Assembly (NCBI GenBank): GCA_021613535.1
Contig: CP075493.1
Span: forward strand, 10,540,001-10,604,000
Length of the DNA stretch: 64,000 nucleotides
Direction of reading: 5' to 3'
Origin: Adineta vaga
Taxonomy: Eukaryota > Rotifera
The notes under the pieces are model-generated. The model did not search any database and was not told where the DNA came from. It saw only the letters and a program-made list of their open reading frames with translations. Shown one piece after another: positions 41,737-54,399 of this stretch; position 1 is the stretch's first letter, and each line of letters opens with the position of its first letter. The translations under genes were made by a program, and so were the position numbers.

Positions 41737-43467
41737 ATGACAAGTTCATTTTCATCAGATTCATTACTTCCCGAATCGGAACATTTACCTAAATGGTTAC
41801 TCATACCATATCTTGTCATATCAATTATTGAAAGTCTTTTGGGTACAATTGGAAATCTTCTAGTTATAATTATTATTTTATTTTTTACAAAATCAAACAT
41901 TCCTCAAACATCACATAATTGTTTTATTATCAATTTAGCTTTAAGTGATTTTGTACTATGCTTATTTACAATGCCTTTAAATACATATCGTAGTTTGAAT
42001 ATTTATATGACATTTCCTCGAGCATTTTGTAAGTTAGCCGATAGTTTTCCAGCAATTAATATCTATGTTTCTTCTTTAACTATTGTAACAATATCAATCT
42101 ATCGTTATTTAGTCGTTTGTTATCCATATAAGAAAATGATTGGATCATGCTCAACAGTAATTATTATGATATCAATCTGGCTTTTAGCCATCGGTGCAGC
42201 TAGTCCATTATGTATTTATTCTCGTTCAATCCCAGCTTATGATGAAGTCGTTATTCGTTCTATGGTCGACATTGATTGTGCTGATTTATTAAATAGTTCA
42301 TGTGAGGCCAAATATTTAAAAATGTATAGACGGCTACATATCTGTCATGAATCATGGCCAGAACGTGGAAATTTGCATCTTCTCTACACAATTTTCATGC
42401 TTTTTCTTCAACTTATATTTCCGATTTTTATTATTTGTATTACTTATTATAAAGTTATGCTCAAATTACAAGAACGTAAGTTATACGAACAATCCTATTG
42501 ATTCTTTCAAATTTTTTTTCGAGTACACAATCACAGCAGGTCACAATAATCTCTCTATTATGTGTTTCACAGTTAGTACTGAGAAATAACTCATATGTAT
42601 TCAAATAAACTGAATCAGGCGATCTTTCTTGTTGAATATAAAAAGTACTTTATTACTAATCTATATTAAGTATAAAAATGCTCTTCTACAGAAAGCTAAC
42701 AATGATTATTTTCTCTTATAAGTAGACTTACTGATCTCACACAAATGCCATTTCGCTGTATCCTTTCTAATTATTAATCAGTACATGTTTACAGTTCGAT
42801 AAATCGCTGTGTATTCACATTATAAATTGTTTTAACATTTAAATGAAGAAATGTTCGATTTTCTTAGGTTTTCGTTATCGATTTCTAATGAAACGACATA
42901 ATATTAATTCATTACGGCATGAAGTTCGTCGACAACGTCGAAATAATGTTCTTCTTCTATTAATTGTAACTTTATATGCAATCAGTTGGTTACCATTTAA
43001 TATATCCTATATTTTATTCACTTATGGAGACCGATATCAGATATCAGGTTAGAAAAGAAATTGTATTTCTAAACAAAGAATTAAAATTTTCGTTTCTAGA
43101 AACAATTCATTCAAAACGTGATGAATTATCGAAATATCTTCCATTACGCTTTCTTATTTGTATGATATCCGCTATCTCCAATCCATTTCTTTACAGTTAT
43201 TTCAATGAAACATTTAAAGATGGTTTAAAACGAATTCTTTCTATTTGTTATCCACATTTCCATCGAACTATTGATCGAAAATCAATTGATCAAACAGAAT
43301 ATTCTAGAACTAATGATGTTTTCAATAATAATAAAATATTATCAAGTATTATAAGTAAAGCAAACAAAAATAGTTTATCAATGTCTCAAACAAGTTATGA
43401 TCCATCGTCAAAATTAACGAGAACAGGCACAAATCATTGTTCTTCATTTGAATCTTCTCATTTATAG
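41737..43467 (+). CDS. Class A GPCR, neuropeptide F/Y-receptor-like
   Basis: Seven-helix rhodopsin-family receptor, probably for a neuropeptide. TM1 shows GTIGNLLVIIIIL, TM2 NLALSDFVLCLFTMPLN (typical of NPY/NPF receptors), TM3 starts after AFCKLAD with the disulfide Cys, and the extracellular loop 2 Cys lies in the DCADLLNSSCEAK region. Exon 1 ends at a GT donor after LKLQE (near 42474). A long intron of about 390 bp follows, then exon 2 starts FRYRFLMKRHN (about 42868). TM6 reads LYAISWLPFN, TM7 ends NPFLYSYFNETFKDGLK. A 52-bp intron splits exons near 43047-43098. The DRY motif is altered to YRY (SIYRYLVVCYP) and CWxP to SWLP. The cytosolic tail is Ser/Asn-rich. The ligand is unknown. Confidence 0.85.
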
Positions 43468-45670
43468 AAGAAGAAAAAAAATTCCAAGAGAAAAAAGACG
43501 AACACATTTTTTGTTGTTGTTATCAAACACATATGTTGAAATATAAAACTAAAACGAACATTTGTTACAAGTTAGATCTTTTCTTTTTTGCCTTTCTTTC
43601 ATTGTTCAAAGTAAATAAATGTTTTGATTGTGTTTATGTTATTCATCGTTGAACAAACATATAAAGATTCATCATGGCATTGATATGCCCGAATAATATT
43701 CTATATAGTTATTTAAAATGAATGCATTATTAAAATAAGAAAAATATAATTTTCTTCGAAATACGTCAAGACATGCGGACACTGAAGAAAATTATTAGAT
43801 CTATTTTTATGCATTTCTTAAGTGACAAAAGATCATTAAGAAGAAAAACATTCTAATTATGAAAGAGCAGAAGAAGAAGAAGAAGATTTATTTTTATGAG
43901 ATAATGAGCGTTATTTGTAGATGATGTTGTGCTTTTGAGACAAGTTCAATATTATATAATGAGGAAAAGATGTACTTTTAATTGTTGATATTTAAGAGAA
44001 TGAACGAATATTTACCTGTTAATTTCCAAAACAGAACAAAACAAAAATTTCAAGATTATAATTCATTTCAAGTGTCAGATTAACAGTTTCATCAGTCTCT
44101 AAAAGCTTATGTTTTTTTCGAAATTTCAAGGTTAGTGAAATGTTGTCTAATCTTGCTATTACTTATTTATTTTACGCATGTTGCGTTTTATAACGTGACA
44201 TTTCCATAAGCTAAATTACTATCCTTGAAAAGATTTAAAAAAATCGCTCGAGATTTTATTCAACTATAATCAAATTTGAAATAATTAACATATTTAGCTA
44301 CTAGCTTGATGTTGTTCTTCTAGGACTATATCCGTCTTAGAAATCATTACTGATGTGGATTAAAAGATGGGAATTAAAAGAGAAAAAGAAAACGTAGATA
44401 TGCGTAGACAAGGCCAAAATAAATTGAATTCCAACAATACTATTTATACAGTGATCATAACAGACATTCGCAAGTCTTCTTTATGAGATTAAATTTTTTT
44501 TCTTCTTTCGTACATAGTTAATGAAGAAATAGAGATTAATTTTGATGAATCTGTCCATTTTAAATTCTCGACATGTGATGTTATTTTGTGCACGTGTTAC
44601 AGGTACTTAACAGACTCGATTTCGATTTTCGACATAAACAAATTATACACTTTAGAAGTAATTAAAGGTTTGTTTTGTTAGAATTTACTTTTTTATTATT
44701 TTTTTTTTTCAAAATGTTGACGAAACAACTTCGACAGGAAAAGGCATGTGTTTTGAAGAGAGAGAAAAAAAATCTAGAGAAAAGAGAAATACTACTTTTT
44801 ATATTACATTTATATATATATATATACATAGGTGTTGTTAAACTATTAGAGAGAAAAAAGACGAGGAAGAAAGAATAAACTATTGGAACACGTCTCTGTA
44901 ACAAGATAAAAAAAAAAGGAAAGTTGAAAACATCACAACAATAACAAAAGCAATAATGTCTGAATTTAACAAGGTAGGATAAAAAGGAAAGGAAACGACA
45001 TAAAAATGGAAAGGAAAAAAGTCTCGTTCATTGACATCCCGTATTTAGTGAAGGTAAAAACCGCTCTAATCACTTGTAGCGTGACATAAGGAGAGAGAAA
45101 AAGAACTGATGAAGCTGCTTAGAATTTTTCTCCAAAATAAACTTTTCCCTACTTAAAATAAAGAATAGTAAGTTAAATTCTTTTGTATAGTTACTTCCCT
45201 GATAGGAAGTTTTCAAAGATAATTTTTTTTTGTCATTTTTTCTCATTAACTTCAATCAATCCCCGATCGGATTGAATTGCATTGTAGTTAATAAGAAAAA
45301 GCAACATTTTTTTTAACATGTTGTTGGATCGAATTTCACTTTCCTTCAAAACTTTGCTGACGATCGACAAAAGAGAATTTTTGTCTCGATGCTGTTCAAA
45401 TAACCGCCTGTATGCTCGAAGTTAGTTTATTTCGATTAGTTTTTCGTTTGCGTATAAATCGGAGTAAGAATCAAATAAATTTCTTGAAGTCATACTGAAA
45501 GCACGAAAAAGAAGAAGACGACGACGACGACGACGACGACAACAACAAAAAAGAAATCAAATCATCATCGAAAATTTTCTTACTTCTTTCCCATCATCAC
45601 TTCTAGATGTTATCATAAGTATTGATATAAGTGAGAAGATCATTCTCACAGAAATCAGAGACAACAAAAC
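43468..45670. other. Noncoding region with simple repeats
   Basis: It begins with the GPCR 3' UTR (AATAAATG near 43613). The rest is A/GA-rich with no gene. A (TA)n run lies at 44812-44825, and a (GAC)n microsatellite lies shortly before the next gene. Confidence 0.4.
45517..45540. repeat. (GAC)8 microsatellite
   Basis: Eight GAC units directly follow GAAGAA and lead into AACAACAA, about 130 bp before the start of the coiled-coil gene and probably in its promoter or 5' UTR. Confidence 0.85.
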
Positions 45671-48600
45671 ATGCAATCATCATTTATGAATCCACTCGAT
45701 ACAAAAGAAACACTTGATTACGATAATTTAAAAATTATTACACATCCTCCACCACCACGTCGTCGACAAAGTGGTATTTCATTAATTCCATATCGTCCAT
45801 ATGTGAAATGTTTAACTAGTGTTCGACAACCATTTTCCTACGCAAATGGTGTGGACAAATGGACCATTATGGGAAGAGATGAAACTTTTTTTACACAACC
45901 AAATGCCAGATGTATTGGATCATTGTTAGACGATTGTCATATATCTGATGTTATTCGATGGGATATCGAAGGTGAATCGACGCGTTTACCAATGATGTGT
46001 AAATTGTGGATGATAGGTAAGTAAAAAAAAAGTATGTTTTTGTTATTTCAATTATTAAATTTTGATTCCATATAGTTGATGGAGCAGTAGTTGAAAGAGG
46101 AAAACCACATTTAGTTCAAGATGCTGCCGTACAAGTATTACTCACTGGTCGTAATCTTCGTATGATCGCCGCAGCGAAACAACAACGATATCATCATAAT
46201 CAATCATTATTAACAACGACTACAATTACTACCGATCGACATCGTCGTCAATCATGGCATGATCTCAGTGAATACTATAGTATACCCTATCATCAATATA
46301 CACGATCGGTTCGAGCAGAATTTCAAGAAGGTATTCAATGTGATCTTGATAATGAATATTCCATGAGTAAACAAGAAATTCTCGCTAATGTCGAAGAATG
46401 CGTTGTGAAAGCAAGTCAAATAGAAGATTTTCGACGAGACAATGCTCGACAAACAATACATTATTCATCCATACCACAAGAACACGTTCATATATCGATT
46501 ACAACACAAACAGAGTAATGAATCCTATTCTTTTATTCATTGAATTTTAAAAAGAACAACAAATCTTTGTCGTTTCTTTATCTAGAGCACCATTTTTGAA
46601 TCAATCAACAGCGATTGATAAACAATTTACACAAATGTACAATCTTAATTTAGAAACAAATGAAATTCTTCTATCACCAATCGTGAATCCATATCGTCGT
46701 GTAGTACCATCGAATGAATTCACTGAAGTCTTAACTTTTTATCGTCATGGTACAGAACATAAACATAGATCGACATCAACCGGTGATGATTTTCCTCATT
46801 GGTGGTTACGATTGACTACAGATTTGATACTGGCAGATTTTATTACTAATCAAGGTGAGGAGAAGGAGAGATCCTTACCACCTCCTTCTCCTCGACATGA
46901 TCAAAGTATTCAAACTGATGTAGAAAAGTCTCGACCATCATCGGCTCGTTCATCACGTTTACAGAAATCTTCATCTTCAACTACAACAATTAATCATTAT
47001 GAATTAATTGATGACACTGGTGATGAAAATCCTGTATCACGAGTACGAAAATACACAAATATATTCTCGTTTTCTCTTCATATGTTTTCTTCTGCCTAGA
47101 TTGATTCCCGATGCAGTGATTCTCTATAGAAACTTCTCCTATACGTAATTACAGACATCATGTAAAACAACCTTCATCATCTTCGAGACATTCTGAAGCT
47201 GATTATAATCTATTTGTCTCATCATTGAATCATCAACAACAATCATCAACACCAGATAATCAAAGTAGTCGAACAGAACGTCATCATTCATCGATGAATA
47301 CAACACACGTACACGTACTCGCGAAGTACTGGAGCAGCATCGACAAGTATATTAGCAAGTTTACTTGAACGATATGAAAAATCTTTACGAGAACGTCAAC
47401 GAGCTTTTACCGTAATTAATGATCAATTATTAGATATGGATGATGTACTAAAACATTATCGAAACAAAATGCAAAATTTAGAACGATCAAATTCGGTAAG
47501 TAATTTGTCTTCTTATTATTCGTAAAAGAAAGAAAGAAAGAAAGCGAAGAAAAGGGAGGAGAAGAGAGAAAGAGAGACGAAACAGAAGCACTTCACTTTC
47601 TCGACCTTGTCAGGGCTTTATATTTTAATTTATTTTTTTTATACGAGAATCAATTTTTCTTCATTTTTTACTGTCAATCAAAAAGTAGTTGTGTCTTTAC
47701 ATTTTTCTTCTATATACATTTGTTCAGACCATGGATCTTTATCGAGATATTTCATTGCATTCTGCTCGATCAAAAGATGATCGATCAGTATCATCGTTGA
47801 TCAATGTTACTCGAGATAAATATCGAACAATGCCGGATCCGACACCCCAAGAAATGCTGCAGGGATATGTACCATCACCAAGAACGTATTTAACAAGTTC
47901 TGAACGTCATTGTCGATATATCGATCCACCACCTGTAATTATTCGACCGGATTATTGTAATCTATGTTTCCATGATCATCATGAAAGTTCAGCATGGATT
48001 AAATATAATGAACGAAGAGTTGAACAATTACAAAGACGAATTGATCTTATGTTACAAATTGATGATAATGAAGAAGCTGAAGTTTTACTCGCAACATCAG
48101 CATATCCAACAACAGCAACAGTTTCACAACGTATTGATGATATTCTTTTACGAAAAACACGATATCGTTCTCCATTAATTTATCATCATGAACCTATTCG
48201 TAAGTTTCAAATCTTTTTTCTTCTTGTATTCACGTAAACTATAAAAAAAAGAAGAAGTCTCAAGGTTACTATTTTGAAAATGAAAGCTAGTCAAATATTT
48301 CTTATGTAAAAGTTAGTTCTTCTCGTAGTTTTATCGTTATTCGAGTATTTGTGAAATAAATATATATAAATTGTTTTCCTCCTTCTTTTTATTTTCGTAG
48401 TAACACCTCGTCGATGTCAATATCGTTTACCAAATCGATTAAATCAATCATTACCAGCGACACCTCGTCAATTAAGTCGTACTGGAACACGTTCAACAAC
48501 ACCCGTATCGAAATCAGTTCGTATTTCAACGCGATCTGTTCCAGCAACGCCTCGTGGTCATCAAACATCATCTCGACCTATTGTTTCCATCCTACGTCGT

Positions 48601-48861
48601 AGTAGTGTACCATCAACAAAATTAATCGAATCACCACATGTCTGGCGAAGTAAAATTGATGGAGAACTACATACTTTAAAACCATTTAGTATTCCACGAT
48701 ATTACCGTTTATACAATGATGCTAGTTTTCGAGAAATGTACAATTTTTCTCGTATACTTGATACATATTCAGTTCCCGAACGAACAAAAGACTATTCTTC
48801 ACTTCTCACAAATTATATGTTAGATCAACAACTATCATTTCCAATAACAAGTGCAGCATAA
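45671..48861 (+). CDS. Unrecognised multi-exon protein with a coiled coil
   Basis: I do not recognise the family. Exons I can join: 45671 to about 46014 (MQSSFMNPLDTKETLDYD..., with a well-folded-looking FSYANGVDKWTIMGRDETFF block), from about 46076 (VDGAVVERGKPHLVQDAAVQVL), 46588 onward (APFLNQSTAIDKQFTQMYNL), about 47130-47495 (a heptad-rich stretch, SILASLLERYEKSL...DDVLKHYRNKMQNLE), 47728-48198 (DLYRDISLHSARSKDD; PDYCNLCFHDHHESSAW) and 48400-48861 (Ser/Thr/Arg-rich, ending FPITSAA). The coiled coil near 47345-47495 is in a different frame from the sequence just before it; a GT-AG intron of about 60-75 bp with compatible phase can explain this, but so could a frameshift. SIQTD and SITTQTE repeats resemble dynein-light-chain-type TQT motifs. 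A structural or ciliary role is possible but not shown. Confidence 0.6.
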
Positions 48862-51800
48862 ACACATTTTTTCTACGTCTTTAAATGAACTCTCTCTCTC
48901 TTTTTTCTTTTCAAAATCGAGGAATATACATATATATATTTATATACATAGATGTTTAGATAGAACTCGAGACTTAATTTAATCAATTGTGAAAAAAAAA
49001 CGTTTATGTTGTTGTGTAAAGTCGTTCTATTTTCTTTTCTTTTGCGTTTATATTAAAGATTCAATGAAAACAAAACATTTTTTCTTCATTATTCAATAGA
49101 AAAAAAACAAAAGACAAAAATAATTGTGACAAACTTTGCTCGAAGTAACTCACTTAATTTCATCGTTTAATGTTTTAACAAATTTTTTTTTCTTTTCTAT
49201 CTTCAATATTCTATAACAGATTTGTTTTTCTAATTCTGTTTATTCTTTAGAGAAGCCCTTCGGTCTTTCAACTGTTAAATAAAACAAAATTTTATAACAT
49301 TGTGACATGCGGTTTATTCGTTGAAAATGCAAACGAATTTGTCTGTAGTTATTAAAGAAAACATGAATAATATTTCTTTTTAATCAGTTTTAGAATCCAT
49401 ATATATAGAAAGATATTATTAGTAACAAATAAAAAAAAATTCGATAAGAAATTCCTTGAATTGAGTAGAAAATATTAATTTCAACATTAGAAAGTCATAA
49501 GTAAACAATACTACATTGTTGTAATGTTTAATGAGTATGCTGAATTCATTATTTCTATAGTTTCGGTGTTTTTTAATTATAAAAATTGAAGATATTTTGT
49601 GTAATAAAATGTCCTTGAGATATATTTGAATTTAAATAGATGAAAAGGAACTGACAAATGTAATTACAAACTTGATTTTCATACATGAAAAAAAAAGAAG
49701 AAGAAGAAAAAGAATATAGAACAACATGTTAATGGAGCATCTTGACACAATCCTTGATAATAAATATATAGAAGTCAAACTTTCGAATACAACGTTTTTA
49801 CAGTCTGAAATAATAGTAGTAGCAATAGTTGATAAGTGAATATTTTGTATAAGAGATTTTTACACATGACAAGGTCAAATATTTCACGTTTTTCGTATGT
49901 GCACTTGAACGACTGTATAATACTTCACAGTACTTTTGAATAGAAGAGTAATATGGTTTCTACTTGACTTACTGCTTGTATTGAACGAAATAAATCTCAA
50001 TATGTATCTCAAATCCGTATAATCCAGTTACATTTTTACCTGTTACGAACATGTAATATTTTCTTTATCCCTTTCATCAAAAGTTATTCGGTAAGATTTT
50101 TGAGACTGGTGAAAATCGAATTTGTTCCCATTTTATTCATTATTGTTCTTTAGTCGAATGAATGAACTCTATATATTAAAATCATGAAGAACAATAAAAG
50201 ATCATTTAGCAGCAATTCCACAAAGAAATCAGTATCATCTGAGATGAAAAATATTATTTGAGTTTGATTCTCGGTACATGCTATGCATTTATGTTCATTT
50301 CTTTTCTCTTTTTTTTTATTGCAAAAGAAGAAAGCAATCTTTTCAATAAATTGTTTCTATTTCAGATCATCAAATCGATTGTTGATATGAGAAAAATGAT
50401 CTATTTTCACAAAAGATATAGCCTCTCATCGTTTCTCAAGTTTATATTGACATAGATACTTTTTCTTGAAGATATTTTCTCTATTGAATGAATTTGATTG
50501 ACCACTTGTCAATTCTATTTAATGTCTCAACAAGATTTCTCAACTTCAAATTGATCTTACTTTCTCAATGTTTTATGTATATATGACACTTTCTTTTTAT
50601 GCCCTTCAGTATTGATGATCAACAATAATATCGATCGGGTATAATCAAAGAGCAATGTACTGCATTTATGAAAGACAAACGATCGTATAAGTATGAAAAG
50701 AAAAGAATCGACGAGAGGAGGAGCATGGATAGGAGGTCAATTAGAAAAGAATAACATCGACACATAGGAGGTCTTCCTGATTAGCCTTTTGATCATTGAT
50801 TTCTTTTAGGAACATAAAGAAAACAGGTGGTGTCAGTCGAACTAACTGTGCAGCAGGTGAAGAAGCGTGTCGTCTATCTATCTATCTATATCTTCAATCT
50901 AATGGGCAATATGAGAGTCGATTAATCGAACATGCTGTGACACACCGATCAAAGTGAAGAAGATCCTCCTCCTTTAAAAGCATCGTTAACTCAAATAAAG
51001 ATAGACGAAACGACAACTGTGTTTTTCTTCTCTCTCTCTCCCTCTTTTTTTTCTTCTTCTTTGTTTTTAAATGCATCGAGAATAAGTGAGAGTCAATAAT
51101 CGATACGTTATTGACTTTGATTGTGTCATTTCAATCGAAGTCAACCTTTCTCTTTCTTTTATGTCCAATTGACTAAATATGATACCAAATGATGAAAAAA
51201 CTGAAGAAAAAAAAAGAGAGGGAGACGTTCAGTCATTGGTTAAAATTTCCCATCGGAATGTGTTGTAGTATTGTTACAACATGGTGTCTAATCGATTAGT
51301 GTAGTGAGTTCAATGATTTGTTCGTTTTTCTTTTTTCTTCTTTTCGTGTTATTTGATTTCTCTAAAGGCGTTATGAATTTGTAATTGACACTTTTGTGTC
51401 TATTCCCTTGATGAGAGAATCGACTAGGTATACTAAACTATGTTTGTAATCACACAGATCAAACGACAAGCAATACATATTCTCAAGTGGTCTCTATCGA
51501 TTTTACTTAGCTTAAATGTAAATGACTTTTTGATGATCCACCTGTACTCCTTTGTCATATATACATGTATAAAATGATGACAAACTTTCTCCTTACTCTT
51601 ATTTGGTGATTGTATATTATATCCAATATGAAAATCAATCACTATATCGTCATCATAATGAATGAAAAGAATAGCAAATAAGACATATTCAAGGTGTACT
51701 AATCGAGACAATATAATGTCCATCTATATAACCCGTCAAAAGAAATGAATGAATGAATAAATACATTCAATGCATTCTTTTTTACATCATAGGAATGTTA

Positions 51801-51974
51801 ATATTCATTTTAAAAAGAAGATTTGTTTTATCGATATTTTATATATACAAAAAAGAAAAACGAAGAAAAGAAAATCATACAATGCAACAGCACACACACA
51901 CACACACACGAAAATTGAAAACTTTACAAAGCAAAAGAAGATAAATGAGCCTCGCCATATGACTGTAATATGTT
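48862..51974. other. Intergenic desert downstream of the second NET zinc finger
   Basis: About 3.1 kb, AT-rich, stop-dense on both strands, with (CT)n at about 51030-51040 and (CA)n at 51890-51908. No coding, RNA or transposon signal is seen. It separates the coiled-coil gene (+) from the zinc-finger gene (-), so both ends are 3' regions. Confidence 0.4.
51890..51908. repeat. (CA)n microsatellite
   Basis: A run of CA dinucleotides lies in the 3' flank of the second zinc-finger gene. Confidence 0.8.
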
Positions 51975-52807
51975 CTAAAGTTTTCCTACGGATGTCGGTG
52001 AATAATAGGAAGAAAAAATAGATGTTGGATATGAAGATTTAATCGATGATAAAGATGTATGTGCTGTACAAAGATGTTCAAGTAAACCTAGATGATTGGC
52101 AAAACGTTTTCCACAAAATCCATCTGGACTATTTGACTCCATCCAATTACAAACAAATGCTGGCGGTTGTGGTGAGGGTTTTAAAGGTGCTAAGATTGAA
52201 TCCATAAAGTAAGGAGATCGTTGAGATGAAGGAGAAAATGCTGAAGTTGATGAATGTCCAAATGATGGTGTAGAAAAGTATGGTGATGTAGCAAAAGTTT
52301 TACTTAAATGATGAAGAAGAAGAGAATCGAACATAAATGGTGATGGAGGAAAATAAAATGATTGTGGATTTGTTGGAGGTAATAAGGATGAAGCTGAAGA
52401 TGATATAGATGGAACTGTTGTTGCAGTTGTTGTTGTTGTCGTTTGAAGTGGAAGAGAAGATTGTAGAGCGATCTTTTTTGCTGGTGGTGAAGGCGTAGAA
52501 GGTGCAGGTCGTTTCAATGATTTTTTAACTTCTGGTGATGAATTTGATTTTCGTTGTTTTGATGTTATGGATATAGTAGTAGTAGTAGAAGATGATGATG
52601 ATGATGATAATTCCTTTCCGATATTATTACATGCTTGCGCCATTAATACTAATGGATTTTCTTGTTTCGTTGAATATTGATCAATCTAAATAATACAATT
52701 AATGTATAAGATCAATTTATAATTGTTTGATGAAATAAATTTACTGTTGGATTGATATAGTCGCCATAGAGCTGTTGTTGTTCTTGTTTCTTCATTGACG
52801 TTGTCAT
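51975..52807 (-). CDS. NET-family (Noc/Elbow/ZNF503-ZNF703) zinc-finger regulator, copy 2
   Basis: Same architecture as the gene at 14695-15677. Exon 1 (52807-52745) encodes 21 residues, MTTSMKKQEQQQLYGDYINP..., and ends at a phase-0 donor. Exon 2 (52685-51975) opens IDQYSTKQENPLVLMAQACN, in which NPLVLMAQACNNIGKE is a variant of the family's SPLALLAQTCSSIGK motif. Ser/Thr/Pro-rich sequence follows, with a basic KRPAPSTPSPPAKK patch, FFPPSPFMFD-type hydrophobic patches, and one C2H2 finger with a longer Cys-Cys loop (VCNWMESNSPDGFCGKRF...LLEHLCTAH). The C-terminus is Ser/Tyr-rich, ending TSVGKL. The shared intron position and phase show common origin with copy 1; sequence outside the motifs is very different, so the duplication is old. 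Confidence 0.85.
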
Positions 52808-54399
52808 TGAATCAAATGTGTAGATGTATACGAGAATAAATGTAAATGATGAGTGATTGAAGGTGGAGAAGAATACATACACAGGCGCGCGTTCGATCGA
52901 TCATAAATCACTATTTTCTCTCTCTCTCTCTTACTCTCGTTCTTCTTTTCTCTTTCTCTGTCATAGATTAGAGAGAATAAAAGAAAAGAAAGAGAAACGA
53001 TTTTTATAGTGATTGGTTAAAAGCGATAAACATCGATTCTTTTTTGGCCAATATCGATCGACTCGTTTTTTTTCCTCCTGTTCGTCTTATTATGATTGAC
53101 AAGTGTCTGCTGATGGAATATTCCACTTTTTTCTTCAAATGATTGATTGTTTTATTTATCAGTCTTTTCGTTTTTCTTTTGCAAGTTCTTCAATCAGTCG
53201 TGATTTTTTAGTAAATTTCGTTCGATTTGATCGATTGAATATGTGTGGGCAGTCTCATCTGTCTTTAGTGAACATATAATGATATCGTTTTCGCATCTCT
53301 TTCATCTTTCTTTATGAATCGTTCGACGAAACAAAAAAATCATAAATCTCGAATTAAGTGCCTTTCGTTGTCAGACATCGATCATTCAAATGTATATACA
53401 TATATACATGCATGTGTACAAGAGAGTTCTCGCACTTGTTCTTACATGACATAAACATTGCCGACATGTATAAACTTCTCTGATACATTGACTATTAGAA
53501 GTCGGCATGGAGAAGAAGAAAAAGAAGAAAAATACTTTGGGACGTGCAAGAAAGAACATAATTTGAACACATCAAAGAAATAAAGTTTGTGCTGTCCAAG
53601 ATTAATGATACACATAGAGTGTGTGAATTGACATAAATATATGCACGTAGGGAGTCGATCCTATCGAAGAAAAAAAAATACTTTATCAGAATAGACTATA
53701 AAGATGAACAAAAACATATCAAACACACTATGACACTAAGTGATATTGAACGGGATCATCAACGATAAAACATCAAAAGAAAAATGAGTTAGATTTATGT
53801 TGTTTTTATATCAATTAATTGCATCATATATCAAAAATTGTTCAAAGAGATTATTATGTACATTTAACCTATTCGTTTTGTTTAAATTTATCCTCATTTC
53901 GAGTTATCGAATTGAAAGCAATTCATATAGTTATTACGAATATCTCATAAGATTTTGATCTGTTCGTTATGTCACGTGGTATTATCAGAGTGATATGATA
54001 TTATACGTACTGAACCGAATTCAGAACTGAAGAACTTTGGAAGTTTTAACAGTAACGATAAAACATTAGAAAAATAATTGAAAATATATTGTAAAAAAGT
54101 GATTGAGCAAAAATACCACAAGTATTTGAGATTGAACCGTGTCAATATGAATTCAATGTACACTAACGACATCTATTTTGATTTTAAACATTTCATTCAA
54201 ATCAACAAAATTACAAATAAAACATACTTTTTTCTGAATAGAAATTTTAAAAATCTTCTTTTTAAAATCTATTTTTAATTATATTCTATTGGTTTGAATA
54301 AACAAACAAATGAAATATTTAATCTTTCTGACTCATGAAATCTCTTTATTTGAATAAAAATTCTGCTTCTTTCTGTCATCAATCTAGTCATAATCATAA
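52808..54399. other. Noncoding region upstream of NET copy 2 (-) and the KANSL1-like gene (+)
   Basis: About 1.6 kb, with a (CT)n tract at about 52917-52933 just upstream of the zinc-finger start and TATATACATATATACATG-type palindromic sequence near 53393-53411. No gene is seen. It is a candidate regulatory region for the zinc-finger gene. Confidence 0.4.
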
